A stretch of 64,000 bases of DNA. It comes from Phycicoccus avicenniae (GTDB lineage Bacteria; Actinomycetota; Actinomycetes; Actinomycetales; Dermatophilaceae). Below, piece after piece: positions 45,871-55,184 of the stretch (the stretch's first letter is position 1; each line of letters starts with the position of its first letter). The translations under genes were made by a program, and so were the position numbers. Location: contig NZ_JAGSNF010000009.1 of assembly GCF_018139485.1 (NCBI RefSeq), forward strand, positions 161,071 to 225,070. The letters run 5' to 3'. The notes beneath the pieces are model-generated. The model was given only the letters and a program-made list of their open reading frames with translations, did not search any database and had not been told where the DNA came from.

Positions 45871-46812
45871 GTGAGCGCCATCGACGGAGTCAGCGAGACC
45901 TTCGACCCCAGCGCGTGGGAGGTGGTCCCCGGGTTCGAGGACCTCACCGACCTCACGTACCACCGGGCGGTCGACGTCGGCTGCGTCCGGGTCGCGTTCG
46001 ACCGGCCCGAGGTGCTCAACGCGTTCCGGCCGCACACCGTCGACGAGCTGTACCGGGTCCTCGACCACGCCCGCCGCACCCCGGACGTCGGCGTCGTCCT
46101 GCTCACCGGCAACGGGCCGGGGCCCCAGGGCACCGGGTCCGCCGGGACGTGGTCGTTCTGCTCCGGCGGCGACCAGCGCATCCGCGGCCGCTCGGGCTAC
46201 CAGTACGCCGAGGGCGTGACCGCCGACACCGTCGACGAGCGGCGGGTCAAGGCCGAGGGCGGCCGGCTGCACATCCTCGAGGTGCAGCGGCTCATCCGCA
46301 CGATGCCGAAGGTCGTCGTCGCCGTCGTGGACGGCTGGGCCGCCGGCGGCGGGCACAGCCTCCACGTCGTGTGCGACCTGACGATCGCCAGTCGCGAGCA
46401 CGCCCGGTTCAAGCAGACCGACGCCGACGTCGGCTCGTTCGACGCCGGCTACGGCTCGGCCTACCTCGCCCGGATGGTCGGCCAGAAGCGGGCCCGGGAG
46501 ATCTTCTTCCTCGGCCGGGCGTACTCCGCCGAGGAGATGCGCGAGATGGGCGCGGTGAACCTCGTCGCCGACCACGCCGAGCTCGAGGCCGAGGCGCTCG
46601 CCGTCGCCCGCGAGGTCATGGGCAAGAGCCCCCAGGCGCAGCGGATGCTCAAGTTCGCCTTCAACCTCGTCGACGACGGGCTCATGGGCCAGCAGGTCTT
46701 CGCCGGCGAGGCGACCCGGCTCGCGTACATGACCGACGAGGCGGTCGAGGGGCGCGACCAGTTCCTCGAGAAGCGCGAGCCGGACTGGTCGCCCTTCCCC
46801 TGGTACTTCTGA
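45871..46812 (+). CDS. menB: 1,4-dihydroxy-2-naphthoyl-CoA synthase
   Basis: 313 residues, crotonase fold, closes the second ring of the naphthoquinone. MenB hallmarks are R-P-E-V-L-N-A-F-R-P near residue 45, F-C-S-G-G-D-Q-x-x-R-G near 95, W-A-A-G-G-G-H-S-L-H near 153 (oxyanion hole), D-V-G-S-F-D-A-G-Y-G-S near 185 and the C-terminal D-W-S-P-F-P-W-Y-F. The length matches actinobacterial MenB. It is divergent from menC across 34 bases. Confidence 0.96.
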   Translation: MSAIDGVSETFDPSAWEVVPGFEDLTDLTYHRAVDVGCVRVAFDRPEVLNAFRPHTVDELYRVLDHARRTPDVGVVLLTGNGPGPQGTGSAGTWSFCSGGDQRIRGRSGYQYAEGVTADTVDERRVKAEGGRLHILEVQRLIRTMPKVVVAVVDGWAAGGGHSLHVVCDLTIASREHARFKQTDADVGSFDAGYGSAYLARMVGQKRAREIFFLGRAYSAEEMREMGAVNLVADHAELEAEALAVAREVMGKSPQAQRMLKFAFNLVDDGLMGQQVFAGEATRLAYMTDEAVEGRDQFLEKREPDWSPFPWYF

Positions 46813-46816
46813 GGCC

Positions 46817-46847
46817 GGTGCGGGCGCCCGCGCAGGGCGCCCGCACC
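46817..46847. terminator. bidirectional terminator between menB and the GH18-type gene
   Basis: A perfect 13-base stem, GGTGCGGGCGCCC at 46817-46829 and its complement at 46835-46847, with a five-base loop, placed between two converging stops (46812 and 46853). Confidence 0.75.
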
Positions 46848-46852
46848 ACGGG

Positions 46853-48415
46853 TCACGAGCCGGGGACGACGAGCAGCCAGGGCGACCCGCCGACGACGTT
46901 CTCGCCGGGGACCTGGCCCTGCGACCACCACTTGGCCTCGTACGGGACCCCGTCGAGGACCACGCGCATGCCCGCCGTGTAGGCCCGCTCGGCGTCCCAC
47001 TCCGGGTAGGTGCCGTCGGGCACGGTCGGCAGCGGTGCGGGGGTGTCACCCGGGAGGACCGGCCCGACGAGGGTCCACGGCGAGTCCGCCGGCCGGGCCA
47101 CCGACGCGTCCGGCGCGACCCCCGTCGTCCAGTACTTCGCGACGTACACCTGGCGCTGCCACACGATCTTCGTGCCACCCGGGTACCGGCCCAGCGGGTC
47201 CCAGATCGGGAACGGGCTGGTCTCGGGGTCGTCGACGACACCGCCGGGACCGCCGGCCCCCGTCGGGCGGGAGGCGCTCGGGGACGGGGTCGGGGACCCG
47301 GTCGTCGCGACGACCCGACCGGAGCCCAGCTTCTCGGCGAGGAGGTCGGCGAAGCGCTGCTCCCCCTGCTCGACACCGCTGCACGAGGTCTGCACGACGG
47401 GCAGGACGGCGGGCAGCGGCGGCGCGCACGTGCTGTCGCGGTTGAGCGACCACATCGAGACGAGGCCGACACCGTGCGTCCGGGCGAACTCGTTGACCGC
47501 GACCGCGTCGTCGAGCGTGAAGCGCTCGGCGACGACGTCGTTCTGCCCGATCATCGGGGTGATGCCAATCCGCTCCCACGCCTCGTCGTCCTCGAGCGGC
47601 TGCCCGGCGCGGGCCCACGCGGACGCCACCTGGGTGTGGAGGGCGGTCGCGGCGTCGAGGACGACCGCACCCATCGTCGGGGTCGGCGGCCCGGCGTTGA
47701 AGTCCATCGTCATGCCGTTGACCCCGGCGACCTCGACCCCGCCGGCGAGCATGCCGTCGAGGACGGCCTCCCCCTCGGCGGTGAGACCCGTCGGGGCCAC
47801 CGGCAAGGTCAGCCAGACCGAGAGCGGCCGGTCGGCCCGCTCGGCCCGCTCCTGGACCTCCCGGATCGCGGTGACCCGGCGGGCCGCCGCCGCGGCGTCA
47901 CCCTGCGAGGTCCCCTCGAGGTCGAGGTCGATGACCGTGGGCTCGTACCGGTCGACCACGTCCCAGTAGGCGCGGGCCAGGTCGCCGGTGTCGGTGCACG
48001 TCGACGCGAGCTCGGTACCGGCCTGGCCCCCGAAGGAGACGCGCACCTGCCCGCCGACGAGCCGGAGCTGCGAGATGCGCCGGTCGAGGTCGAGGTCGGC
48101 CGAGGCGGCGTCGAGGGTGTAGGCGCCGCCCCACATCGGCGTGCACTCGCCCTCCGGACCGGAGACGACGAACGCGAGGGTGACGTCGGACTGCGCCGGG
48201 CCGCGCGGGGTCTCGAACGGGTAGGCCGGGGTCGCGGTGACGTCGACGTAGCCCGAGAAGGCGGACGGGCCGGGGGTCGGCGGGGGCGTGACGGCCGAGG
48301 ACACGGCGCGGGAGCCGAACCAGGCGACGGCCACGGTGCACAGGACCACGACGGCCACCCGCAGGGGTGAGACCCGCATGCGGGGCGGGGTGGGTGCGGT
48401 GGCGGCGGTGCTCAA
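46853..48415 (-). CDS. exported GH18-type (chitinase-like) protein with two C-terminal carbohydrate-binding modules
   Basis: 520 residues. One N-terminal hydrophobic segment (about 16-35) gives a signal anchor or signal peptide. Residues ~55-365 resemble glycoside hydrolase 18: V-R-V-S-F-G-G near 125 and V-I-D-L-D-L-E-G with Asp163, Asp165 and the acid Glu167. The first Asp of D-x-x-D-x-D-x-E is Thr160. A Pro/Ser linker follows, then two chitin-binding-type modules (about 400-445 and 470-515), each with W-D, a Y-x-x-G block and V-Y-x-A-K-(Y/W)-W. It lies 34 bases after the glycosyltransferase gene, so it likely trims or processes its polymer. Catalytic activity is not certain. Confidence 0.8.
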   Translation of the reverse strand: MSTAATAPTPPRMRVSPLRVAVVVLCTVAVAWFGSRAVSSAVTPPPTPGPSAFSGYVDVTATPAYPFETPRGPAQSDVTLAFVVSGPEGECTPMWGGAYTLDAASADLDLDRRISQLRLVGGQVRVSFGGQAGTELASTCTDTGDLARAYWDVVDRYEPTVIDLDLEGTSQGDAAAAARRVTAIREVQERAERADRPLSVWLTLPVAPTGLTAEGEAVLDGMLAGGVEVAGVNGMTMDFNAGPPTPTMGAVVLDAATALHTQVASAWARAGQPLEDDEAWERIGITPMIGQNDVVAERFTLDDAVAVNEFARTHGVGLVSMWSLNRDSTCAPPLPAVLPVVQTSCSGVEQGEQRFADLLAEKLGSGRVVATTGSPTPSPSASRPTGAGGPGGVVDDPETSPFPIWDPLGRYPGGTKIVWQRQVYVAKYWTTGVAPDASVARPADSPWTLVGPVLPGDTPAPLPTVPDGTYPEWDAERAYTAGMRVVLDGVPYEAKWWSQGQVPGENVVGGSPWLLVVPGS

Positions 48416-48449
48416 CGGGTGCTCCTGGGGATGCGGGGGTGACGGGCCA

Positions 48450-50870
48450 TCAGACGCGCTGCCGGGCCCGGGTGTCGCCCCGCCGCGGCGGCGGGGCCTG
48501 GGTCGTCGCGACCGTCGTCCGCGTCCGCGTGGCGGGCGCGTCGGGGCCGATATAGAGGACGGAGGTCCAGTCCGCCACGGTGGGGGCCTCGGCGGCGGCC
48601 CTGCGGCGCTCGCGGCGGGACGGCTCCGCCGGCACCCGCACCCAGTGCACGAACCCGAGCACGACGTCGACGACGGAGTTGCGCACCCCGATGAAGGCGA
48701 CGATCGCGTACGTCGTGAGGACGCCGTTGACGGCGGCGAACGCCGCGTTCGTCCAGTTCCCCGTGCGCAGGTCGTTCGCGAGGATGACGAAGGCGTAGAC
48801 GGCGATGAGGTAGGCCGCGAGGACGAACAGGGCGGGGGCGGCCGTGCGGTCCTTGACCTTCGGCGTGCGGGCGAAGGCGATCTTCGTCTTCGCCGCGGCC
48901 TGCTGGAGCGACTTCAGCGTCCCCGCGAGGTTGACCGCGAGCAGCACGAGGTTGAACGCGTAGACCCGGAAGACGTCACTCCGCTTGTACCCGAGGCGGT
49001 GCAGGTCGGAGGACATCGCGACGAAGTACGGGACGGCGGCGGCGAGCAGCAGCGGGCTGAGCAGGCTGTCGTCGAACGGGAAGACGAGGAGGAAGACGAG
49101 CCCGACGCTCGCCCAGGAGATCGAGGCCATGTAGTTGAACCTCAGGGCGGCGTGCGTCCACGGGACGCGGCGCCCCTCCTTGCGGGACCGTCGCAGGAAC
49201 CTCCAGAACTTCGGGGCGATGAGCAGGCCGCCGTTGGCCCACCGCGCCCGCTGGACCGCGAGGGAGCCGAAGTCGGTGGGCGTCGCGCTGTAGCTGAGCC
49301 GCTCCGGGTGGTTGTGCAGGGTCCACCCCGCGGCGAGGAGGTCGATGCTGGACTCGGTGTCCTCGATCACGGTGCGGTCCTGGACGTAGCGGCGCACCTC
49401 CTGGCCGCCGACGTAGGAGACCTCGACGATGTCGTCGAGGGCCACCTTCCGGATGACCGCGTTCGCCCCGACCCAGAAGGTGGCGCCGAAGTACGTGAGG
49501 CCCTGGTGGACGATGTGCTGGATGTCCGTCGTCGCCCCCGCGATACGCTCCAGGCGGGTCGGGGCTCCCCGGAAGGCGGAGTAGGGGGTCTGGATCACGG
49601 CGATCCGCTCGTTGCCGGGGAGCTCGAGCTGGTGGACCAGGCGGAGGCAGTACTCGCGCAGCAGCACGCTGTCCGCGTCGAGGGTCAGGACGTAGTCGCT
49701 GTCCGGGACCTCCCACGCGTCCGCGTCGTCGGTGTCGCGCAGGACGACACCGACCTGGGTGTCGATGCGCCGCAGCCGGCGCCCCATGAGCCCCAGGTAG
49801 GCGTTGAGGTTCATCGCCTTGTTCGCGTCGTGCGGCAGGTGGGCGTACTGCTTGCGCTCGAAGGTCGTGACGTCGCACTCGAAGGTCCACACGAGGCGGC
49901 GGCACAGCTGGGCGAGGCGTTCTCCCGGCAGCTCGGCCCGCTCGTCGAGCGCGGCGAACAGCGCGCGGGCCGTCACCTCGAAGTCACCCGCGAGCGCGCC
50001 GAACACCTCGTCGGCGAGGAAGTCGTCGGCGTTGGAGGTCCGGGGGTGGGCGGCCGCCTGCTCCCGGAGCCACTCGCCCGCGTGGACGAAGTCCAGGGCG
50101 AGGGCGCGGACCTCGTCGCTCGTGCCCGCCCCGCCGCGTCGGGCGGCCTCCTCGTACCGGTCCAGCGAGGCCCGGAAGCGGGCGTGCGGACCGGAGAGCA
50201 GCGCGTGGATCTCCTCCGGCAGCGCCCGGCAGCCGGCGAGGCCCTCCGCGGCGGTGGGGTCCGACGGGTTCGGTGGGTCGTCGAGGAGCAGCACGGTGCG
50301 GGCCCCGGGGTACTCCTGGAGCGCGACCGACAGCAGGGTCGCGCGGACGACGGCGGGGTCCTCGCAGTAGGACGGGACGAGGACGGTGAGGCCGGGCCGG
50401 GCGTCGGCCATGAAGGCGTCGATCTCGGCACGAGGGGCCCGGGCGTGCTGCCGGGACCGGTAGAGCGCCCCCTGGCGGGCCAGCAGGTACATGCAGGCCG
50501 AGAAGGTGAGGAAGGTCATGACGACGACGTACGCGACGGTGTGCCGCAGGAACACGCTGCTCCCGAGCCCGTCGTCGATGAACCGGGACACGATGGCCCA
50601 GCCGAGGTAGCCCAGCCACAGCACGACGGTCGCGACGATCGCGAACCCGCCGGTCCAGGTCCGGGTGTGGCTCGCCGGCTCGTCGATGATCGGCAGCGGC
50701 GGGCGGGGACGTTCGGCGCCCCACTGGCGACGGCGGCGACGGCCCGGCGAAGGCGTCGACGCGTCGGGTGGCGCGTCCGGGGAGGCGCTCGCCGTCGCCT
50801 CTGCGTGGCCCTGTTCGGATGTCGGCTGGTCGGCCGGGGTGTCGTCGAGCGTGACCGGGGACGGTCGCAT
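48450..50870 (-). CDS. processive family 2 glycosyltransferase (cellulose/chitin/hyaluronan synthase-like)
   Basis: 806 residues. Membrane segments flank a cytosolic GT2 domain: two helices near 74-96 and 109-132, and about five from residue 600 on. Processive GT-A motifs are complete: L-D-D at 196-198, D-A-D at 398-400, E-D at 503-504 and Q-R-A-R-W at 540-544. An insertion of roughly 140 residues separates the first two, longer than in BcsA or NodC. The N-terminal 70 residues are Pro/Ala/Arg-rich. Product unknown; a beta-linked polysaccharide extruded through the membrane is expected. Paired with the downstream GH18-type gene, divergent from ppc. Confidence 0.87.
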   Translation of the reverse strand: MRPSPVTLDDTPADQPTSEQGHAEATASASPDAPPDASTPSPGRRRRRQWGAERPRPPLPIIDEPASHTRTWTGGFAIVATVVLWLGYLGWAIVSRFIDDGLGSSVFLRHTVAYVVVMTFLTFSACMYLLARQGALYRSRQHARAPRAEIDAFMADARPGLTVLVPSYCEDPAVVRATLLSVALQEYPGARTVLLLDDPPNPSDPTAAEGLAGCRALPEEIHALLSGPHARFRASLDRYEEAARRGGAGTSDEVRALALDFVHAGEWLREQAAAHPRTSNADDFLADEVFGALAGDFEVTARALFAALDERAELPGERLAQLCRRLVWTFECDVTTFERKQYAHLPHDANKAMNLNAYLGLMGRRLRRIDTQVGVVLRDTDDADAWEVPDSDYVLTLDADSVLLREYCLRLVHQLELPGNERIAVIQTPYSAFRGAPTRLERIAGATTDIQHIVHQGLTYFGATFWVGANAVIRKVALDDIVEVSYVGGQEVRRYVQDRTVIEDTESSIDLLAAGWTLHNHPERLSYSATPTDFGSLAVQRARWANGGLLIAPKFWRFLRRSRKEGRRVPWTHAALRFNYMASISWASVGLVFLLVFPFDDSLLSPLLLAAAVPYFVAMSSDLHRLGYKRSDVFRVYAFNLVLLAVNLAGTLKSLQQAAAKTKIAFARTPKVKDRTAAPALFVLAAYLIAVYAFVILANDLRTGNWTNAAFAAVNGVLTTYAIVAFIGVRNSVVDVVLGFVHWVRVPAEPSRRERRRAAAEAPTVADWTSVLYIGPDAPATRTRTTVATTQAPPPRRGDTRARQRV

Positions 50871-50971
50871 GTGAAGGGTTCCCTCGTCGGTTGGGACGGC
50901 CGGGACGGCCTGTCCTCGCCCACCCTGTCGGTCCGCGCTCGTCGGCCGTCAGGTCACCGACTCCGTTGCGC

Positions 50972-51048
50972 CCGAACGGACGGGGACCGTCCGGACCGAA
51001 CGGACGAGCGCCTGGTCCTTCGGGCCCTGACCGCCCGCCGTTCGGACG
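50972..51048. repeat. operator-like short repeats between the glycosyltransferase and ppc
   Basis: CCGAACGGACG occurs at 50972-50982 and 50996-51006 (24-base step), and a near-inverse, CCGTTCGGACG, at 51038-51048. They lie in the 210-base divergent intergenic region and may bind a regulator. Confidence 0.35.
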
Positions 51049-51089
51049 CCGTGACGCGCGCCACACCGGCCTCCCCCAAGATGGGACGC

Positions 51090-53918
51090 ATGACGGATGC
51101 GAGCACCGAGCAGCTGATCGCCGCCGACCGCCGGGTCCCGGACGTCGCGCAGTACGCGCAGGGGGTGTCCAGCGACGCCCACCACGCGGCGCTGCGGGCC
51201 TCGGTGCGCCTGCTCGGGCGCCTGCTCGGCGAGTCGGTGGTCCGGCACGAGGGCCAGGACCTCCTCGACCTCGTCGAGCGGGTGCGCCTGCTCTCGCGCG
51301 AGGACCGCGACGAGGAGCTGCACGACCTCCTCGCGACGGTCGACGACGCGACGGCGGTCCGCCTCGCCCGCGCGTTCACCGCGTACTTCCAGCTCGTCAA
51401 CATCACCGAGCAGCTGCACCGCTGGCGTGAGCTCGCGTCCGGCGACGAGGGTCCGCTCGCCCAGACCGCCGGTCGGATCGGCGCCGCGCTCGAGGGCGGC
51501 GTCCTCGACCCCGATCTGCTGTCCGACGTCCTCGCCCGGGTCGAGTACCGGCCGGTCTTCACCGCCCACCCGACCGAGGCGAGCCGCCGCTCGGTCCTCG
51601 AGCTGCTGCGCAAGACCGCCGACACCGTCGCCGCCCTGTCCGACCCCCTCCGCTCCCCCGCCGACACCCCGCGCCTCGAGCGGCGGCTGGCCGAGCTCGT
51701 CGACCTGCTCTGGCAGACCGACGAGCTGCGCGTCGTGCGCCCGGAGCCGAAGGACGAGGCACGCACGGCCATCTACTACCTGCGCACCCTCGCCCGGTCG
51801 GTCGTCCCCGACCTCCTCGAGGAGCTCGACCGCACCCTCGGGGCGGTCGGCGCGCAGCTCCCGGCGAGCGCCCGGCCGCTGCGCTTCGGCAGCTGGGCGG
51901 GCGGTGACCGGGACGGCAACCCGTTCGTCACCCCCGAGGTCACCCTCGACGTCCTCGCGCTCCAGCACGACGTCGGCCTCCGGACGCTCGTCGACGCGGT
52001 CGACGAGCTGCTCGTCGAGATGGGCCCCTCGACGCGGGTCGTCGCGATCACCGACGCGCTGCGCGAGAGCCTGGACCGTGACGCGCAGGCCCTGCCCATC
52101 ACGTACGGGACGATCCGCCGGCTCAACGCCGAGGAGCCCTACCGGCTCAAGCTGACCTTCGTGCGGGTCCGGCTCCAGCGCACCCGGGACCGGCTCACCC
52201 ACGGCTCGCCGCACGAGCCCGGCCGGGACTACGCGGGCATCGACGAGCTGCTCGCCGACCTCGCCCTCGTGCGGGACTCGATGCTCGCGGGCGGCGACGA
52301 CCTCACCGGCGACGGCGGCATCCTGCGCCTCGTGCGCACCGCGACGACGGTCGGCTTCGGCCTCGCCACGCTCGACGTCCGGGAGCACAGCGAGAAGCAC
52401 CACGCCGCCCTCGAGGCGCTCTTCGACCGGCTCGGCGAGCTCGACACCCCGTACGGCGACCTCGACCGCCCCGCGCGCACCGCGCTGCTCTCCCGCGAGC
52501 TCGCGAGCCGCCGTCCCCTCCTCGGCAGCAGCCGCCCGGACCTGCCCGAGCAGGCCGTCGCCTCCCTCGACCTCATGGGCTCGATCCGCGAGGCGCTCGA
52601 CCGGTTCGGCCCGGACGTCGTCGAGACCTACATCGTGTCGATGACCCACGACGTCGACGACATCTTCGCCGTCGCCGTCCTCGCCCGGGAGGCGGGGCTG
52701 GTCGACGCCGGGAGCGAGAGCGAGCCGGCGACCGCGCGGATCGGGTTCGCCCCGCTCTTCGAGACCGTCGCCGAGCTCGAGCAGGCCGGACCGCTCCTGG
52801 AGGCCATGCTCGCCGACCCCGCGTACCGGCGGATCGTCGCCGCCCGGGGCGACGTGCAGGAGATCATGCTCGGCTACTCCGACTCCTCCAAGGACGCGGG
52901 CATCGCGGCCTCGCAGTGGCAGATCCACCGGGCCCAGCGCGGCCTGCGCGACATCGCCCGCGCGCACGGGGTCGTCCTGCGCCTCTTCCACGGCCGCGGC
53001 GGCTCCGTGGGCCGCGGCGGCGGCCCGACGGGCGAGGCCATCATGGCCCAGCCGAACGGCAGCCTCGACGGCCCGATCAAGATCACCGAGCAGGGCGAGG
53101 TCATCTCGGACAAGTACACCCTCCCGGGCCTCGGCCGGTGGAACCTCGAGACCGCCCTCGCCGCGGTCCTCGAGGGGTCGGTGCTGCACCGCAGCCAGCA
53201 GCTGCCGAAGGAGGTCCTCGACGGCTGGGACGCGACGATGGACGTCGTCTCCGAGGCCGGCAAGACCGCGTACCGCACGCTCGTGCGGGACGAGTCGCTC
53301 TTCCGGTTCTTCGTCACGGCGACGCCGGTCGAGGAGCTGGGGAAGATGAACATCGGGTCCCGGCCCTCGAAGCGGCCCGGCGGCGACGGCGACCTGTCGG
53401 ACCTGCGGGCCATCCCGTGGGTCTTCGGGTGGACCCAGTCGCGGATCATCCTGCCCGGCTGGTTCGGCGTCGGCTCCGGCCTCGCCGCCGCCCGGGAGGC
53501 GGGGCACGGCGACCGGCTCACAGAGATGTACGGCTCCTGGCCGTTCTTCCGGACGTTCCTGTCCAACGTCCAGATGACGCTCACCAAGACCGACCTCGAC
53601 ATCGCGGCGCGGTACGTGCGCGACCTCGTCCCCGACGAGGCGGCCCACCTCTTCGAGCTCATCCGCGAGGAGCACGCGCGCACGGTCGAGCAGGTGCTCG
53701 CCGTCACCGGCCAGTCCGAGCTGCTGGAGTCGGCGCCGATCCTGCGCCGCACGCTGCAGATCCGCGACGACTACCTCCAGCCGCTGCACGCCCTGCAAAC
53801 CTCGCTGCTCGCCCGGGCCCGCGCACTGCCGGACGGCGCCCCCGAGGACAGCGACCTCCAGCGGGCGCTGCTGCTCACGATCAACGGGGTCGCCGCCGGC
53901 CTGCGCAACACCGGCTGA
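51090..53918 (+). CDS. ppc: phosphoenolpyruvate carboxylase
   Basis: 942 residues (945 if the in-frame ATG at 51081 is used). It adds bicarbonate to phosphoenolpyruvate to give oxaloacetate, replenishing the TCA cycle. Motifs are V-F-T-A-H-P-T-E-A-S-R-R near residue 155 (catalytic His), G-G-D-R-D-G-N-P near 270, G-Y-S-D-S-S-K-D-A-G near 590 and F-H-G-R-G-G-S-V-G-R-G-G-G-P near 630, plus the C-terminal N-T-G. The open frame runs far upstream, but that part is antisense to the glycosyltransferase gene and is not coding. Confidence 0.96.
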   Translation: MTDASTEQLIAADRRVPDVAQYAQGVSSDAHHAALRASVRLLGRLLGESVVRHEGQDLLDLVERVRLLSREDRDEELHDLLATVDDATAVRLARAFTAYFQLVNITEQLHRWRELASGDEGPLAQTAGRIGAALEGGVLDPDLLSDVLARVEYRPVFTAHPTEASRRSVLELLRKTADTVAALSDPLRSPADTPRLERRLAELVDLLWQTDELRVVRPEPKDEARTAIYYLRTLARSVVPDLLEELDRTLGAVGAQLPASARPLRFGSWAGGDRDGNPFVTPEVTLDVLALQHDVGLRTLVDAVDELLVEMGPSTRVVAITDALRESLDRDAQALPITYGTIRRLNAEEPYRLKLTFVRVRLQRTRDRLTHGSPHEPGRDYAGIDELLADLALVRDSMLAGGDDLTGDGGILRLVRTATTVGFGLATLDVREHSEKHHAALEALFDRLGELDTPYGDLDRPARTALLSRELASRRPLLGSSRPDLPEQAVASLDLMGSIREALDRFGPDVVETYIVSMTHDVDDIFAVAVLAREAGLVDAGSESEPATARIGFAPLFETVAELEQAGPLLEAMLADPAYRRIVAARGDVQEIMLGYSDSSKDAGIAASQWQIHRAQRGLRDIARAHGVVLRLFHGRGGSVGRGGGPTGEAIMAQPNGSLDGPIKITEQGEVISDKYTLPGLGRWNLETALAAVLEGSVLHRSQQLPKEVLDGWDATMDVVSEAGKTAYRTLVRDESLFRFFVTATPVEELGKMNIGSRPSKRPGGDGDLSDLRAIPWVFGWTQSRIILPGWFGVGSGLAAAREAGHGDRLTEMYGSWPFFRTFLSNVQMTLTKTDLDIAARYVRDLVPDEAAHLFELIREEHARTVEQVLAVTGQSELLESAPILRRTLQIRDDYLQPLHALQTSLLARARALPDGAPEDSDLQRALLLTINGVAAGLRNTG

Positions 53919-53997
53919 GCCCCGGCGCGGACCGTGGCCGACCGCGGAGGGGCGCGCTCCCTGGGGACGACGGCGACGCCGCCGGTACCCACGTGCC

Positions 53998-54003
53998 TAG
54001 AGT
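53998..54003 (+). promoter_or_regulatory. -10 hexamer of menE (leaderless type)
   Basis: TAGAGT, seven bases, then the ATG at 54011. No ribosome site. Confidence 0.45.
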
Positions 54004-54010
54004 GACGGCC

Positions 54011-55180
54011 ATGCCCGAGGTCGACCTGCTCCCGGTGCCGCCCGTCCCCGACCTGGCGGCGCTGCTGCCCCGGCTGCGCCGTGCGCTCGACGGCGGCGCG
54101 CCCGTCGCGCCCCACCCGGCGGGAGCCTCCGAGCCAACCCTGCCGCGGCACGCCCCCGGGGCGCTGCCGGACGACCTCGCCCTCGTCGTCGGGACCTCCG
54201 GCTCGACGGGCACCCCGAAGCTCGCGATGCTGCGCGCTCCGGCCCTGGCCGCGAGCGCCCACGCCACCCACGAGCGCCTCGGCGGGCCCGGCCAGTGGCT
54301 CCTCGCGATGCCCGCGACCCACGTCGCGGGCATCCAGGTGCTGCTGCGCGCCCTGCACGTCGGGACCGATCCCGTCGTCGCCGACATGACCGTCCCGTTC
54401 GGCCCCGCACCGTTCGCCGCGGCCGTCGCCCGGCTGGACCCGCGGGCCCGCCGCTACACCGCCCTCGTGCCGACGCAGGTCGGCAGGCTGCTCGACGACC
54501 CGGTCGGCGCGGACGCCCTGCGTTCCTTCGCCGCGGTCCTCGTCGGCGGCGCCGCCCTGCCGCCGACCCTGCGCGCCCGGGCCGAGGCCGCCGGGGTCGC
54601 GCTGCACGCGACGTACGGGTCGAGCGAGACCGCGGGCGGCTGCGTGTACGACGGGCGCCCGCTCTCCGGGACGACCGTCGCACTCGAGGAGGACGGTCGC
54701 GTCCGGCTGGGTGGCGCGACCGTCGCCGACGGCTACCTCGGCCGCCCCGACCTCACCCACGCCGCCTTCACCGTCGACCGCGACGGCGCCCGCTGGTTCC
54801 GCACCGACGACGCGGGGCACCGGGACGAGGACGGCCGGCTGCACGTCGACGGCCGCCTCGACGACGTCGTCGTCACCGGCGGCCTCAAGGTCGCCCCCCG
54901 ACCGGTCGAGGAGGCGTTGCTCGCGCGCGTCCTCGGCGTCCGCGAGGCCGTCGTCGTCGGGACGCCCGACCCGGAGTGGGGCCAGGCCGTGAGCGCGGCC
55001 CTCGTCGTGCGGGACAGGGCACCCCGTCCGGGCATCGAGGACGTCCGGGCGGCGCTGCGTGGCGCCGTGCCCGACCACGCCCTGCCCCGCCGCGTGCTCG
55101 TCGTCCCGCAGGTGCCGCTGCGAGGCCCGGGCAAGCCCGACCGCCGTGCGCTGAGCAGGATGTTCGAGGACCTAGACTGA
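54011..55180 (+). CDS. menE: o-succinylbenzoate-CoA ligase
   Basis: 389 residues, compact adenylate-forming ligase typical of actinobacterial MenE. The P-loop is V-G-T-S-G-S-T-G-T-P-K near residue 60, followed by P-A-T-H-V-A-G-I-Q near 98, Y-G-S-S-E-T-A-G-G near 205, the W-F-R-T-D-D-A-G motif near 260 and G-L-K-V near 295. No N-terminal ~100-residue region of full-length acyl-CoA ligases, as expected for this branch. The product is the substrate for MenB. An in-frame GTG at 54002 is an alternative start. Confidence 0.92.
   Translation: MPEVDLLPVPPVPDLAALLPRLRRALDGGAPVAPHPAGASEPTLPRHAPGALPDDLALVVGTSGSTGTPKLAMLRAPALAASAHATHERLGGPGQWLLAMPATHVAGIQVLLRALHVGTDPVVADMTVPFGPAPFAAAVARLDPRARRYTALVPTQVGRLLDDPVGADALRSFAAVLVGGAALPPTLRARAEAAGVALHATYGSSETAGGCVYDGRPLSGTTVALEEDGRVRLGGATVADGYLGRPDLTHAAFTVDRDGARWFRTDDAGHRDEDGRLHVDGRLDDVVVTGGLKVAPRPVEEALLARVLGVREAVVVGTPDPEWGQAVSAALVVRDRAPRPGIEDVRAALRGAVPDHALPRRVLVVPQVPLRGPGKPDRRALSRMFEDLD
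55173..55178 (+). promoter_or_regulatory. -10 hexamer of the PLDc_N gene (leaderless type), inside the menE 3' end
   Basis: TAGACT, six bases, then GTG at 55185. It overlaps the last codons of menE, so this gene may be transcribed both from menE and separately. Confidence 0.35.
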
Positions 55181-55184
55181 GGGG

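Noticed and set aside
48288..51080. Upstream extension that would make phosphoenolpyruvate carboxylase 1876 residues long
   Set aside because: The extension is antisense to the GH18-type and glycosyltransferase genes and is low-complexity. The enzyme has full family length from 51090.
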